Origin: Aedes albopictus
Taxonomy: Eukaryota > Arthropoda > Insecta > Diptera > Culicidae
Direction of reading: 5' to 3'
Assembly: GCF_035046485.1 (NCBI RefSeq)
Contig: NC_085136.1
Coordinates: 300,048,778 to 300,112,777 of the forward strand
Length of the DNA stretch: 64,000 nt
Of the stretch, positions 22,790 through 32,955 are shown one piece after another. Positions within the stretch are counted from its first letter, which is position 1, and each line of letters begins with the position of its first letter. Both the position numbers and the translations under genes were made by a program. Below the pieces are notes generated by a model. The model had not been told where the DNA came from, searched no databases, and saw nothing but the letters and a program-made list of their open reading frames with translations.

Positions 22790-24540
22790 GAGTCCCAGGA
22801 AGATACAACACACGAAAGTTCTACGAGAGGCTGAACCGCTCGCGCAGAGGCTTTGTGCCACAAGCCGACATATGCCGAGATAATCACGGGAATATTCTCA
22901 CGAGCAAGCGTGAGGTGGTCGAGAGGTGGCGGCAGCATTACGATGAGCACCTCAATGGCGACGTTGCAAGTACCGAAGGTGGCGTGGTAACAGATCTAGG
23001 AGTATGTGCACAGGACGAAAGACTTCCGGCCACTGACCTCCAAGAGATTGAGGAGGAGGTTGGCCGGTTGAAAAACAACAAAGCCGCTGGAGCAGATCAA
23101 CTACCAAGTGAGCTTCTAAAATACGGTGGAGAAGCACTGGTGAGAGCACTAAATATACTGGGTCATTACCAAGATTTGGGAGGAGGAAATATTACCGGAG
23201 GAATGGATGGAAGGTATCGTATGTCCCATCTACAAAAAGGGCTACAAGTTGGATTGGGGGAACTACCGCGCAATCACATTAGTGAGCGCTGCCTACAAGA
23301 TACTCTCTCAAATTTTATGCCGCCGTCTATCACCGATTGCAAGAGAGTTCGTGGGTCAATATCAGGCTGGATTTATTGGTGAACGCGCTACAACGGACCA
23401 GATGTTCGCCATCCGCCAGGTGTTGCAGAAGTGCCGCGAATACAACGTGCCCACACATCACTTGTTCATCGATTTCAAATCGGCGTATGATACAATCGAT
23501 CGAGAACAGCTATGGCAGATTATGCACGAATACGGATTCCCGGATAAACTGATACGATTGATCAAGGCGACGATGGATCGTGTGATGTGCGTAGTTCGAG
23601 TATCAGGGACACTTTCGAGTCCCTTCGAATCTCGTAGAGGGTTACGGCAAGGATCTTTCGTGCTTGCTGTTCAACATTGCTTTAGATGGTGTAATAAGGA
23701 GAGCGGGGATAAACACGAGTGGGACGATTTTCACGAAGTCCGTTCAGCTGCTTGGTTTCGCCGATGATATTGATATTATTGCTCGTAAATTTGAGACGAT
23801 GGCGGAAACGTACATCCGACTAAAGAGTGAAGCCAGGCGAATCGGATGACAAAGTACATGATGGCAAAGGGCTCCAGAGAGGAATCACCGCGCCCGCCAC
23901 CCCGAATATATATCGACAGTGATGAAATCGAGGCGGTTGAAGAATTCGTGTACTTGGGCTCACTGGTGACCGCCGACAACGACACCAGCAGAGAAATTCA
24001 GAGGTGCATTGTGGCAGGAAATCGTTCTTACTTTGGACTCCGCAGAACTCTACGATCGAATAAAGTTCACCGTAACACGAAGTTAACCATCTACAAAACG
24101 CTGATTAGACCGGTCGTCCTCTATGGGCACGAGACATGGACCCTACGTGCAGAGGACCAACGCGCCCTTGGAGTTTTCGAACGGAAGGTGTTGCGCATCA
24201 TCTACGGCGGAGTGCAGATGGAAGACGGGACTTGGAGAAGGCGAATGAACCACCAGCTGCTGAGAGAACCAACCATCGTCCATACCGCGAAAATCGGGAG
24301 GCTACGGTGGGCGGGTCACGTCATCAGGATGTCGGATAGCAACCCGACTAAAATGGTTCTCGAGAGTCATCCAACCGGTACAAGAAGACGTGGAGCGCAG
24401 TGAGCTAGGTGGGTCGACCAAGTGGAGGACGATCTGCGGACCCTACGCAGAGTGCGGAACTGGAGACAAACAGTCATGGACCGAGTGGAATGGAGGCGGC
24501 TACTATGTACAGCAGAGGCCACCCCGGCCTTAGCCTGATC
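22790..24540 (+). pseudogene. Non-LTR retrotransposon reverse transcriptase, RTE-type, copy 1 (broken)
   Basis: This is the C-terminal two thirds of an RTE-type polyprotein: linker, reverse transcriptase and C-terminal domain. Recognisable pieces are NRSRRGFVPQADICRDN near 22830, KNNKAAGADQLPSELLKYGG near 23070, the motif-A region FIDFKSAYDTIDREQLW near 23466 and the intact catalytic FADDIDII at 23757. The C-terminal RLRWAGHVIRMSDSNP lies near 24300. The endonuclease is absent. Relative to the copy at 50675 there is a 4-bp insertion near 23150, a 5-bp deletion near 23650 and a ~20-bp deletion near 23850. A TGA near 24401 replaces an arginine codon. It ends in GGTAAGGTAAGTAAGG, like the short 3' repeats of RTE elements. 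JAM1 is an Aedes RTE family; identity with it is not established. Confidence 0.9.
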
Positions 24541-24562
24541 GGTAAGGTAAGTAAGGAAGATA

Positions 24563-24733
24563 CGGCCAAGCCCGTGCACAAGGGAGGCAGGGGGGCAGTG
24601 GTTTGGGTGTTAACCACCCCCCTCCTCCCCCATTACTGACGCTTCAGACACTAGGCGCCCCTCCGCCTTTTGCCGAAATTAGGAAAAACGCCCCTCTTGG
24701 CGCCACTTCTGTGCACGGGCTTGGACACGGCCG
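24563..24733. mobile_element. Short inverted-repeat element next to the RTE 3' end
   Basis: CCAAGCCCGTGCACA occurs at the left and its complement at the right, extended by CGGCC on the outer side. The ~170-bp interior is GC-rich with C and G runs. It begins only ~20 bp after the RTE 3' repeats. No target duplication was seen. Confidence 0.6.
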
Positions 24734-24849
24734 TCCACAATAGGTAGCGAGGAAGAGGCTTGGGAATTTTAACCGATGCTGTGGGCATAAACCGGGAGGA
24801 CATTGTTATTCTGACTAGTAGCCATACCTTTCGCGTTTTATTTGAACTA

Positions 24850-25290
24850 CCGAAAATAGAACAAATCCCTGAAAGAATCTCATCAGAAATCATCCCTACA
24901 GAACACCCGGAAAGGATGAATCCCTGGAGAACCCATGAAGGATTCGGGGAGAAATCCCTGAAATAAATTCTGGCGAAATCTCTGAGGAAATTTCTAAAAA
25001 AAAATTTCTCTGAAAAGTATCTGTCGAATACTCAAGGGGCATCTCTAGAAAAATCCTTGAAGAAATATTAAATAGAATCCCGCTAAGAATCAACGAAGAA
25101 ACCCTTGAAGGATTGCCGAAAGAAACCCTAGGAAAAACTCCTGAAAATCCCAGAAGGGATTCCTGGAAAACCTGAAGTAATCCCAAGATCAATCCCTAAA
25201 AAATGTCAGAAGGAATTCTTGAAGAAATCCTGGGATCCAACCCCTTTGGGATTATCTGAACAAATTACTGGAAGGATCCTGGGAAGAATT
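24850..25290. repeat. Degenerate GGAATTCC-type satellite, purine-rich strand
   Basis: Units such as GAATCCCTGGAGAACCC and GGATTCCTGGAAAACC occupy the tract in a single orientation. It abuts an RTE-like remnant. The 98-codon minus-strand frame at 24896-25192 is a repeat artefact. Confidence 0.75.
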
Positions 25291-25399
25291 GAATGAGGAA
25301 TCCTTAGAAGTACAGTTAAAGCAGCCACCAATGACGTATCCAAGAGCACCGTCACGAACGTGGAAAAGAGTCATGGAAGCAATTGGTTCAACCATGAGA

Positions 25400-25695
25400 T
25401 GTAGAGACATTGTGAAGGCAACGAACGCACCGCGAGCGGTTATGCTGCAGTATGGGACCAGACAGAACGAAGGATGTTACGAACGGACCCGTATCTTCCG
25501 CGAGAAAAAAAAGCTAACTGGAAGGAGCAGGGTGCGACAAAATGGATTTGTTGTGCCGTTCTCAACGCATCACGCAACGGCTTCGTGCCGTTAGCAGAAA
25601 TTTGCAGAAAGGAGGAGGTAAGCGTATTGATTGGCGAACATGAGATGATCGAAAGGTGGAAGAAACACTTCGATAAGCAGCGCGGAGATCGTAAG
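25400..25695 (+). pseudogene. RTE-like retrotransposon remnant (linker region)
   Basis: In two frames the translation gives AVMLQYGTRQNEGCYERTR followed by NASRNGFVPLAEICR and GEHEMIERWKKHFDK. These match, position for position, the NRSRRGFVPQADMCRDN...EREVVERWRQHYDEHLNG segment of the two larger RTE copies. This is therefore a short piece of the linker upstream of the reverse transcriptase. It is closer to the remnant at 36880 (shared CGCAACGGCTTC-TGCCGT) than to the 22790 and 50675 copies, so a second subfamily is represented. No catalytic motif is present. Confidence 0.7.
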
Positions 25696-25740
25696 CACTT
25701 CGAATGCATCCTCAGGTGTCCCGAGGATGCATTCGAAGTG
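25696..25740. repeat. Perfect 18-bp hairpin with a 9-base loop
   Basis: CACTTCGAATGCATCCTC at 25696-25713 is exactly complementary to 25723-25740, around the loop AGGTGTCCC. It lies directly at the 3' edge of the RTE-like remnant, whose CACTTCGA codons form the first part of the stem. It may have formed by local inverted duplication during repair or template switching. Confidence 0.85.
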
Positions 25741-25759
25741 ATAGAGTAATCCATCTATC

Positions 25760-27002
25760 TCGAGTCGTGAGTCGTGAAATACGAACACGCATCATCAGTA
25801 GAATTCCTGCCTGTGGACTCCAGAGCAAACTGTAGTCACATTTGAGAAACCCTGTACCAAGTACCGCATCTTTCAAACTCAGCTTGTTCCAACCAGCCAA
25901 CCGGTATTGTTGCGTTCGCTTTTTATAACGATGATAATGCAACGGGAGTCAACTCTTTTTTTTACTGTAAGACATTGTCATCACCTCTCCCGTCTTCGTC
26001 AGCTTCCAGCAGCGCGGGACCAGTCAGTGCCAGTGTAGAGCTACCAATGCAAACCGAATCGATTAATTTCAATTTCACAGCTCTCCGGACTCTCTACTGT
26101 TGGGCTGATGCTTATGTGTGTGGTGAGACTGTGCAATTCCTCCCAGAGATTCGTCCCCGGCTATGATCATCGGATTGCTCAAGCATATGGAGGCACCGAT
26201 TGGAAAAGAGAAGGCGATTCTTCGGGTGGGAGATGGTCACCATAGATATCGGTTTATGTGTGCCCCGACACGGGATCGATAGAGCGGCGACATACACCGA
26301 CCGGTAAATTATATATATTTTGCTTTATTAAGTTAACTGGGGTGCATAGAATAGCCGTCATTGGCGTAAATAGGGGGTGGCCAGGTGGCCATTTGGCCAT
26401 TTCGGAAAAAAATCACGCAATTCAGGCGAAAAGTATCGTTTTAGTATAAAAAACCTATACCGACATGGCTTTGGCCCCCCCTAGAGCTATGACCTAGTTA
26501 CGCTTATGATAGCCGTAGTTGAATCAAAGCTGAACAGTGGGAGCCGGCGAAGATCTTCGATAGATCGGTGGTCGTTCAGTTTGTCAAGAAGATGAATCTT
26601 TATTACCCGTAATGAGTTCGCATTTTCAGCGACCTTCGCTTTGCTTGGAAGGGAGAAGAAAGGAAACAAGATGCTTTGAGATGAACTGAGCTTTGTGGAA
26701 CATTCTTATGATCGAGATAGTTTTAATTGGACTAATTGGGCTTGTTGTGATTGAGTGATTTGAGAAAAAATATCGAGAATCAACGACAATTTCAATGGTC
26801 CACGGAATTAGTATTATTATAGTGGGGCTCGTGATTTCAAGAATCACACGTTAACTTTTAAAGCTAATGCTTCATAAGGTCAATTCACAGCCCTGTCACC
26901 AGTATGTTTTTTTTTTAAACCGATACAAACCGAAGATCATGACGTAACTCGAGTTTTATGTTACGATCAACATCAATGTCTTTCAGAAATAAGTCTCATA
27001 AC
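25760..27002. other. Unassigned stretch with one probable MITE
   Basis: Apart from the probable MITE at 26362-26504, I see no defined element. Short frames at 25975-26166, 26112-26297, 26487-26669 and 26626-26847 have no recognisable domain. 25960-26300 is GC-richer and could be unique DNA. Confidence 0.3.
26362..26504. mobile_element. Probable MITE with GCGTAACTAGG-like termini
   Basis: The left end TGGCGTAAATAGGGGGTGGCC and the complement of the right end AAGCGTAACTAGGTC share GCGTAA-TAGG. A CCCCCC/GGGGG pair lies inside on both sides. The length is ~143 bp. The repeats are short and the target duplication is uncertain. Confidence 0.5.
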
Positions 27003-27308
27003 CCTCCCACGGTGCTCCCCAGACCGTTATTATAAAATAAAAATCTGCATCCAATCGGTGCCCACCGTTCGTTTTCTATGGCTATCCTGCATGTCTGGAC
27101 AAAATTTGAAAAAAATCATAGGGCCCATTTTTGAGTTACGCCCTTTTAAAGGGCGTAAAGCCCAATATTCAAAGAAAAAATCTAAATATTTAATACTCAA
27201 CCATTTTTTAACGATTTCGATGAAATATTTTCTTGAAGAATTGTAATGCATTGAGTGTTAGATTTGTTAAGCATAGTTTTTTGTTGAAATAATTGAAGTA
27301 AATATGAC

Positions 27309-27643
27309 CACAGACAAACAGACGTAACACTCTTCAAAAACAGTTTGGCACATGCATTTAACGATCAATTCAAATTTCATTTGATTTGCGCGACCCTTCC
27401 ACCAGAGGCGCTAGTGTTCAATCGCTTTGACGTTTGCCAGTGTACACGTTGCTGAATGATGCAAACGAAAATTACAGGCGATTTTTGTAGTAGTGTGCGT
27501 GTTAGCAAACATCAAATCGAAATCCATCATAGCCGACAGTGTCTCGCGCGGTTATACCAACAGGTGGCAGTGTACTCATGAAAAAGACACCGGGCAAAAG
27601 TTTCTGATAAATTTCCTTTAAGAGTTACGTCTGTTTGTCTGTG
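27309..27643. mobile_element. 335-bp element with perfect 20-bp termini and 7-bp duplication
   Basis: Both ends are exactly CACAGACAAACAGACGTAAC in inverted orientation. The direct repeat ATATGAC flanks it (27302-27308 and 27644-27650). The other arm of the host palindrome has the unoccupied site, one ATATGAC read as GTCATAT at 29489-29495, which confirms both boundaries. A 7- or 8-bp duplication suggests a hAT-like or similar transposase. A related terminus, CACAGAGAAACAGACGTTCG, occurs at 50425, and AACAAACAGACGTA at 42256. Confidence 0.95.
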
Positions 27644-27804
27644 ATATGACGTTTTTGTGAGTTGACATAAATTGAAGTGTATTTATATGAAAATATTTCA
27701 ATAATATTTGTAACTTCTCAGGTTCAAATACGGTTAGAAAAACGTTAATGTATATAAACAAAAAAATAAAGTAAATGAAAGGAAAGCTCTAAAAAAGAGA
27801 AATT

Positions 27805-28230
27805 TAGCATAACATGTGAAAAGGGCCTAAGTGCTTTTTGTAAACAAACACGTTTCGGTCGCTGTAGGGCCCAACTGTATCCACGAATATCTGCACCCTT
27901 TACCGATAGCCCGAAGATTGCACTTTCGGAAATATCATTGGCGTAGCTAGCTTTTTCTTTTTTGTTACTCACTCTCGTAAATAAACATGAGAAAGAGCGG
28001 GATGCAAGAGGGGGCCTGTGCTCCCTCTTTCATCCTTCTCTTTCTCGAGGTTGTTTAGGAGAGTGAGTGAGAGAAAAGAAAAAGCTAGCTACGCCAATGA
28101 TATTTCCGAAAGTGCAATCTTCGGGCTATCGGTAAAGGGTGCAGATATTCGTGGATACAGTTGGGCCCTACAGCGACCGAAACGTGTTTGTTTACAAAAA
28201 GCACTTAGGCCCTTTTCACATGTTATGCTA
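27805..28230. mobile_element. 426-bp inverted-repeat sub-element in the left palindrome arm
   Basis: TAGCATAACATGTGAAAAGG at the left mirrors the right end. The arms of ~170 bp share TGTAAACAAACACGTTTCGG and CACCCTTTACCGATAGCC. The loop is ~100 bp of CT-rich sequence. The equivalent position in the right arm (29161) holds a shorter version, so it was already present when the arms were duplicated, or was inserted in both. Confidence 0.85.
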
Positions 28231-29160
28231 GAAACGATATAATGTGTGTTTGAATAAATGGAAGAAGAGCTGTTGTTTTAAGCCCTTTACATACTAGTTT
28301 TTATCGCACAAGACAAAAAAAACGAATCAATTCTGTATAAAATCATGAACATTTATAAATTTTTAAAAATAATTACATCTTATCAGATATGTATTGTATT
28401 TGAAAACCTTGTATTTTGAATAAGAATGTAGTGTATCATAAATAATAACACCTACACTGAATGCCGCTTTACGGTGATAAAGACTACAAAAATGTGTGTA
28501 AATTTACTGTTGGAAAACATGATTATCACACCACAAACGCTTCCTGGCAGCGTGTTGTCTTATTTTTTAAAAACTATGTGGACATGAGATGCAATTCAAG
28601 AGACTTAGAAAAACGATAATGCCGAGGCAAGTCTGTTTATATCTAATTTTTTTTAAAGTAATATCTATATATTTGCGCGGCTCATTTCAACTTAGGCGCT
28701 GTCCATAATCTACGTAAGGTATCATAGTACTTAAATCCAACCTTGCTATTTTGTTAAAACATAGTCGAGTAGCCTTGAGTTGTTTTCAACAGTGAGTGAA
28801 AGTCTCTTTCCACCGCAGGACCTGTGCAACCGCCCGTACGAATAGCGCGCGATTGGGTTCGGCACCGATAGTAAATTTAAACACATTTTTGTGGTCTTTA
28901 TCACCGTAAAGCGGCATTCAGTGTAGGTATTATTTTTTGTAATACATTACATTCTTATTCAAAATATTACGTTTTCAAATACAATAAATACATATCTGAT
29001 TAGATGTAATTATCATTAAAAATTTTTAAATCATCACATATTGGTGTTCATGATTTCATACAGAATTGATTAGTTTTTTTTGTCTTGTGCGAATAAAACT
29101 AGTATGGGCTTAAAACAACAGCTCTTCTTCCATTTATTCAAACACACATAATATAGTTTC

Positions 29161-29335
29161 TAGCATAACATGTGAAATGGCCTGAGTGCTTTTTGTAAAC
29201 AAACATGTTTCAGAAAGTGCAATCTTCGGGCTATCGGTAAAGGGTGCAGATATTCGTGAGTACAGTTGGGCCCTACAGCGATCGAAACGTGTTTGTTTAC
29301 AAAAAGCACTTAGGCCCTTTTCACATGTTATGCTA
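29161..29335. mobile_element. 175-bp deleted version of the sub-element in the right arm
   Basis: It carries the same TAGCATAACATGTGAAA...TTCACATGTTATGCTA termini as 27805-28230. The left inner arm and loop are missing: the sequence jumps from CATGTTTCAG to AAAGTGCAATC. The deletion removed about 250 bp and most of the potential hairpin. Confidence 0.8.
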
Positions 29336-29795
29336 AATTTCTCTTTTTTAGAGCTTTCTTTTCATTTACTTTATTTTTTTGTTTATATACATTCACGTTT
29401 TATTACCGTATTTGAACCTGAGAAGTTACAAATATTATTGAAATATTTTCATATAAATACACTTTAATTTATGTCAACTCACAAAAACGTCATATTTACT
29501 TCAATTATTTCAACAAAAAACTATGCTAAACAAATCTAACACTCAATGCAATACAATTCTTCAAGAAAATATTTCATCAAAATCGTTAAAAAATGGTGAA
29601 GTACTAAATATTTCGTTTTTTTCTTTGAATATTGGGTTTTACGCCCTTTTAAAAGGGCGTAACTCAAAAATGGGCCCTACGATTTTTTTCAAATTTTGTC
29701 CAGACATGCAGGATAGCCATAGAAAACGAATGATGGGCACCGATTGGATGGAGATTTTTATTTTATAATAACGGTCTGGGGAGCACCGTGCCTCC

Positions 29796-30786
29796 TATAG
29801 CTCAGTTTGTCTGATAACATTTTTCACATTTATGAAATGGTTACACTTGATGCGTTCTCAAAAAAGACGATAAAATTTGAATATAGATTGCTTCCTTGAT
29901 CACGCCCAAAACTGATTCCAACACAGAAAACCACCAACTATTTAGCACAGCAAACATCTCGTTAGCACTCGGCGACGCGTCGCACTCCAAGGCAAACTAC
30001 TCCAGCAGCCCAAAATTACATTCCATCATGCAGCCGTTACCGCAAAACCAATCCACTTTCGTGAAATGGGAATCTGTACCCATCCGATCCCTAGAAGAAC
30101 AGAAACCAAAAAAAAGTCCATCAACATCTCATCCTTCAACGGGCCCCGTAATATCGTTTGCGATTCCGTGAAACGCGCGAAAGATTCCTCCTGCGGCGGC
30201 CGTTGCTGCAACCGTTCAAGATTCCACATTACAGTTGGGCCTCTGTCGGACGCCGCGAAAGTAAAACAAAAATGAATGGGCAAAAAAATCGGACGAACAA
30301 CGATGGGAAAGAAGGAACCACCGACAGCCAATATACCGGCCGCCGAAACCAGCCACCGAAACCCATAATTATATTAGGGCTTATTTGTAAATGCTAACAC
30401 CTCAAGTACTTTGATTCTTTCCGAAAACTAATATTTTCTTCTCCGAGTTCAGCTGCCTCCAATGTTTCGTACCTGAGCCAGAGAGGAATCATTTATCATT
30501 ATTCTGCTTTGCTTTCGAGAAATAAGTGTAACATGATTTTTTTATGTCTGATTCTTGCAGTGCACTTTTATCCATTCTGGAAAAATGGTCCTTAAAATCC
30601 CGTTCCGTTCGAATTCACCACAGATCTGTGATTGTAATAACTGATAAGAGGATCATTAGCTGAGGAAACTTCTATAAAGCATTGTTAGAAAGTAGATATC
30701 CTTCTACTATTAGAGCATAGAGCAAAAACATGAAATGAAATGTCACTTTGTTCAGTTTTTTGTAGACGCCATGATTATTCTGGCTT
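29796..30786. other. Unassigned stretch, possibly unique host DNA
   Basis: No repeats or element ends were found. Overlapping frames at 29896-30171, 30026-30331, 30066-30275 and 30158-30397 lie on both strands and none has a recognisable domain. 29930-30370 is GC- and CpG-richer than its surroundings, so an untranslated or coding exon of a host gene cannot be excluded. Confidence 0.3.
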
Positions 30787-30795
30787 AGGGGGTAG

Positions 30796-31081
30796 GGCCC
30801 ATATAGTCGAGGCGGTAAACGCACGGGTATTCAGCATGACCATGCTGAGGGTGACGGGTTCGATTCCCGGTCGGTCCAGGATCTTTTCGTAAAAGGAAAT
30901 TTCCTTGACTTCCTTGGGCATAGAGAGTATCTTCGTGCCTGCCACACGATATACGCATGCAAAATGGTCATTGGAAAGGAAGCTCTCAGTTAATAACTGT
31001 GGAAGTGCTCATAGAACACTAAGCTGAGAAGCAGGCTTTGTCCCAATGAGGACGTTACGCCAAGAAGAGAGAGAGAGAGAG
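30796..31081 (+). mobile_element. Full-length tRNA-derived SINE, plus strand
   Basis: The tRNA-like head has an A-box region TAGTCGAGGCGGTAAACGC and box B GGGTTCGATTCCC. The body ends CAATGAGGACGTTACGCCAAG, with a tail that has become a GA run. The direct repeat AGGGGGTAG lies at 30787-30795 and 31082-31090. It is the same family and length (286 bp) as the minus-strand copy at 58214-58499, and is related to the 1769 copy. It lies at the 3' side of the R1/I-like LINE fragment. Confidence 0.9.
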
Positions 31082-31090
31082 AGGGGGTAG

Positions 31091-31226
31091 TCTATACACA
31101 TGCTTATAAACAGCATTTCTCTCAGTTTTGTGGTGCGCCAACTCCATTTTCCTGGACCTCAGCCACGCCTCCACAACTTTGATCGAGTGGGTGGTAGTCA
31201 AGTCCACTTCTTCGATCGACACACCG
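31091..31226 (-). pseudogene. R1/I-like LINE reverse transcriptase, downstream fragment
   Basis: On the minus strand this gives GVSIEEVDLTTTHSIKVVEA followed by WLRSRKMELAHHKTE. That is the stretch that follows catalytic motif C in R1/I-type reverse transcriptases. It is the continuation of the pseudogene at 33962-35254, from which it is separated by 2.7 kb of inserted DNA elements. Joining at the TA (31227-31228 with 33960-33961) keeps the frame. Similarity fades after HHKTE, before the SINE at 30796-31081. Confidence 0.8.
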
Positions 31227-31228
31227 TA

Positions 31229-32953
31229 CACACCAAATTTTTTTCGCTGAAAATAAGCAAAGTTTTGCTGAATTCTGCCAAGCTGAAACTTCAGCAATCA
31301 ATTCAGTAAAAAAATATATGCTGAAATATTCAGCAAATTCAAATGTCATCATTGTTGACATCGGTTTACTGGATGATCAGTACACATTGCTGAAGTTTCA
31401 GCTAATTCGACCGCCGTGAAGTTTGGCACCATTTTGCTGAATGCTTTCAGTAAACAGAATCAAAATACTGCAGTTTCAATTCGATGGATAAACAATTTCA
31501 GGCCAAACAAGTCTAAAGGTCCAATCTGCAGAAGAGAGGCTCTCTTTGGTTTCCCTCTCTTTCGTTAATATCTCAGCTGTTTATTTGTATTATGATTGTC
31601 TCCTTGCATTGAACGATGGTCAAAGCAATCGTCTTATGATTTGTACTGCAAAAATAGTTGAAAAGTGTACCATTACATTGCAATAATTGAAAGAGAAAGT
31701 GAACAAAGAGAGTCTCTCAAATGCAGATAGGACCTATTGAAATGTTTGGCCTGATTTAAAGGAAAAACAGTTTGCACTTATTATATTTTCTGTATTTTTC
31801 AACCTTTTCTTCCTAATAACACTTTACGTATAAGTATTAAAATACAATATCCGGAAAGCCGGTGGATGCGCGTTGACCAATCTGCGGAGCCGTTCTTCAC
31901 CGCGATTGCATCTGCCGATGAAAGGGAACGTTGACTCAAAAACAGTTTAATCGTGTTGAAATATTACATTCCCACCTACCTTCCTTGTTGATGCATGCCA
32001 AGTTAATTATTGTTTAATTTTTGTCCAATTCTTTATTAAAACACTGCAGACAAAGAACAAAAGTGCAACACGCGAACTGTTTACCTTTTTTTTATTATTT
32101 TGACAGATGACCGATACGGGTTTGCTGGATGATTCAGTTATCTCGAACAATTTGCTGGTTTTCAGCAAACAAAACCAAACTACTGAATCTTCAGCAACAT
32201 CCTGGTTTGCTGATTGTTATTCAGCACAACATTTTGCAAGGATGTTGCTGAAGATTCAGTAGTTTGGATTTGTTTGCTGAAAACCAGCAAATTGTTCGAG
32301 ATAACTGAATCATCCAGCAAACCCGTATCGGTCATCTGTCAAAATAATAAAAAAAAGGTAAACAGTTCGCGTGTTGCACTTTTGTTCTTTGTCTGCAGTG
32401 TTTTAATAAAGAATTGGACAAAAATTGAACAATAATTAACTTGGCATGCATCAACAAGGAAGGTAGGTGGGAATGTAATATTTCAACACGATTAAACTGT
32501 TTTTGAGTCAACGTTCCCTTTCATCGGCAGATGCAATCGCAGTGAAGAACGGCTCCGCAGATTGGTCAACGCGCATCCACCGGCTTTCCGGATATTGTAT
32601 TTTAGTACCTATACGTAAAGTATTATTAGGAAGAAAAGGTTGAAAAATACAGAAAATATAATAAGTGCAAACTGTTTTTCCTTTAAATTATTTATCCATC
32701 GAATTGAAACTGCAGTATTTTGATTCTGTTTACTGAAAGCATTCAGCAAAATGGTGCCAAACTTCACGGCGGTCGAATTAGCTGAAACTTCAGCAATGTG
32801 TACTGATCATCCAGTAAACCGATGTCAACAATGATGACATTTGAATTTGCTGAATATTTCAGCATATATTTTTTACTGAATTGATTGCTGAAGTTTCAGC
32901 TCGGCAGAATTCAGCAAAACTTTGCTGATTTTCAGCGAAAAAAATTTGGTGTG
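31229..32953. mobile_element. 1.7-kb palindromic TA-flanked element with repeated TTCAGC words
   Basis: The termini are CACACCAAATTTTTTTCGCTG on both ends (first 20 bases inverted). TA lies at 31227-31228 and 32954-32955. Arms of ~717 bp (after removing the nested element in the left arm) meet at a short centre near 32205-32238. The word TTCAGCA or its complement TGCTGAA recurs many times near the ends and the centre. There is no coding capacity; open frames at 32214-32435 and 32885-33131 are arm sequence. Repeated words suggest binding sites (inference). Confidence 0.9.
31499..31753. mobile_element. 255-bp MITE with CAGGCCAAACA termini nested in the left arm
   Basis: The ends are CAGGCCAAACA and its inverted counterpart, with diverged inner repeats (AGGTCC-ATCTGCA and GAGAG-CTCTCTTTG). 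ATTT flanks it on both sides (31495-31498 and 31754-31757). The right arm of the host palindrome shows the empty site, one AAAT at 32685-32688. Confidence 0.9.
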
Positions 32954-32955
32954 TA

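Larger units (their letters stand above)
27008..29790. mobile_element. 2.8-kb palindromic DNA element
   Basis: The termini are CACGGTGCTCCCCAGACCG on both ends (inverted), with CCTCC directly outside each (27003-27007 and 29791-29795), a possible 5-bp target duplication. The arms extend inward about 1 kb each, to roughly 28510 and 28865. They share CGCCCTTTTAAAGGGCGTAA-type sequence, a TAGCATAACATGTG sub-element and ATGCCGCTTTACGGTGAT near the centre. The left arm is longer because of the insertion at 27309-27643. Nothing in it encodes a transposase; frames at 27745-27972, 28018-28242 and 29186-29467 are the same sub-element read three times. Confidence 0.9.

Noticed and set aside
30796..30880. 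Possible tRNA gene
   Set aside because: The tRNA-like segment is the head of a 286-bp SINE with target duplication and occurs again at 58214.
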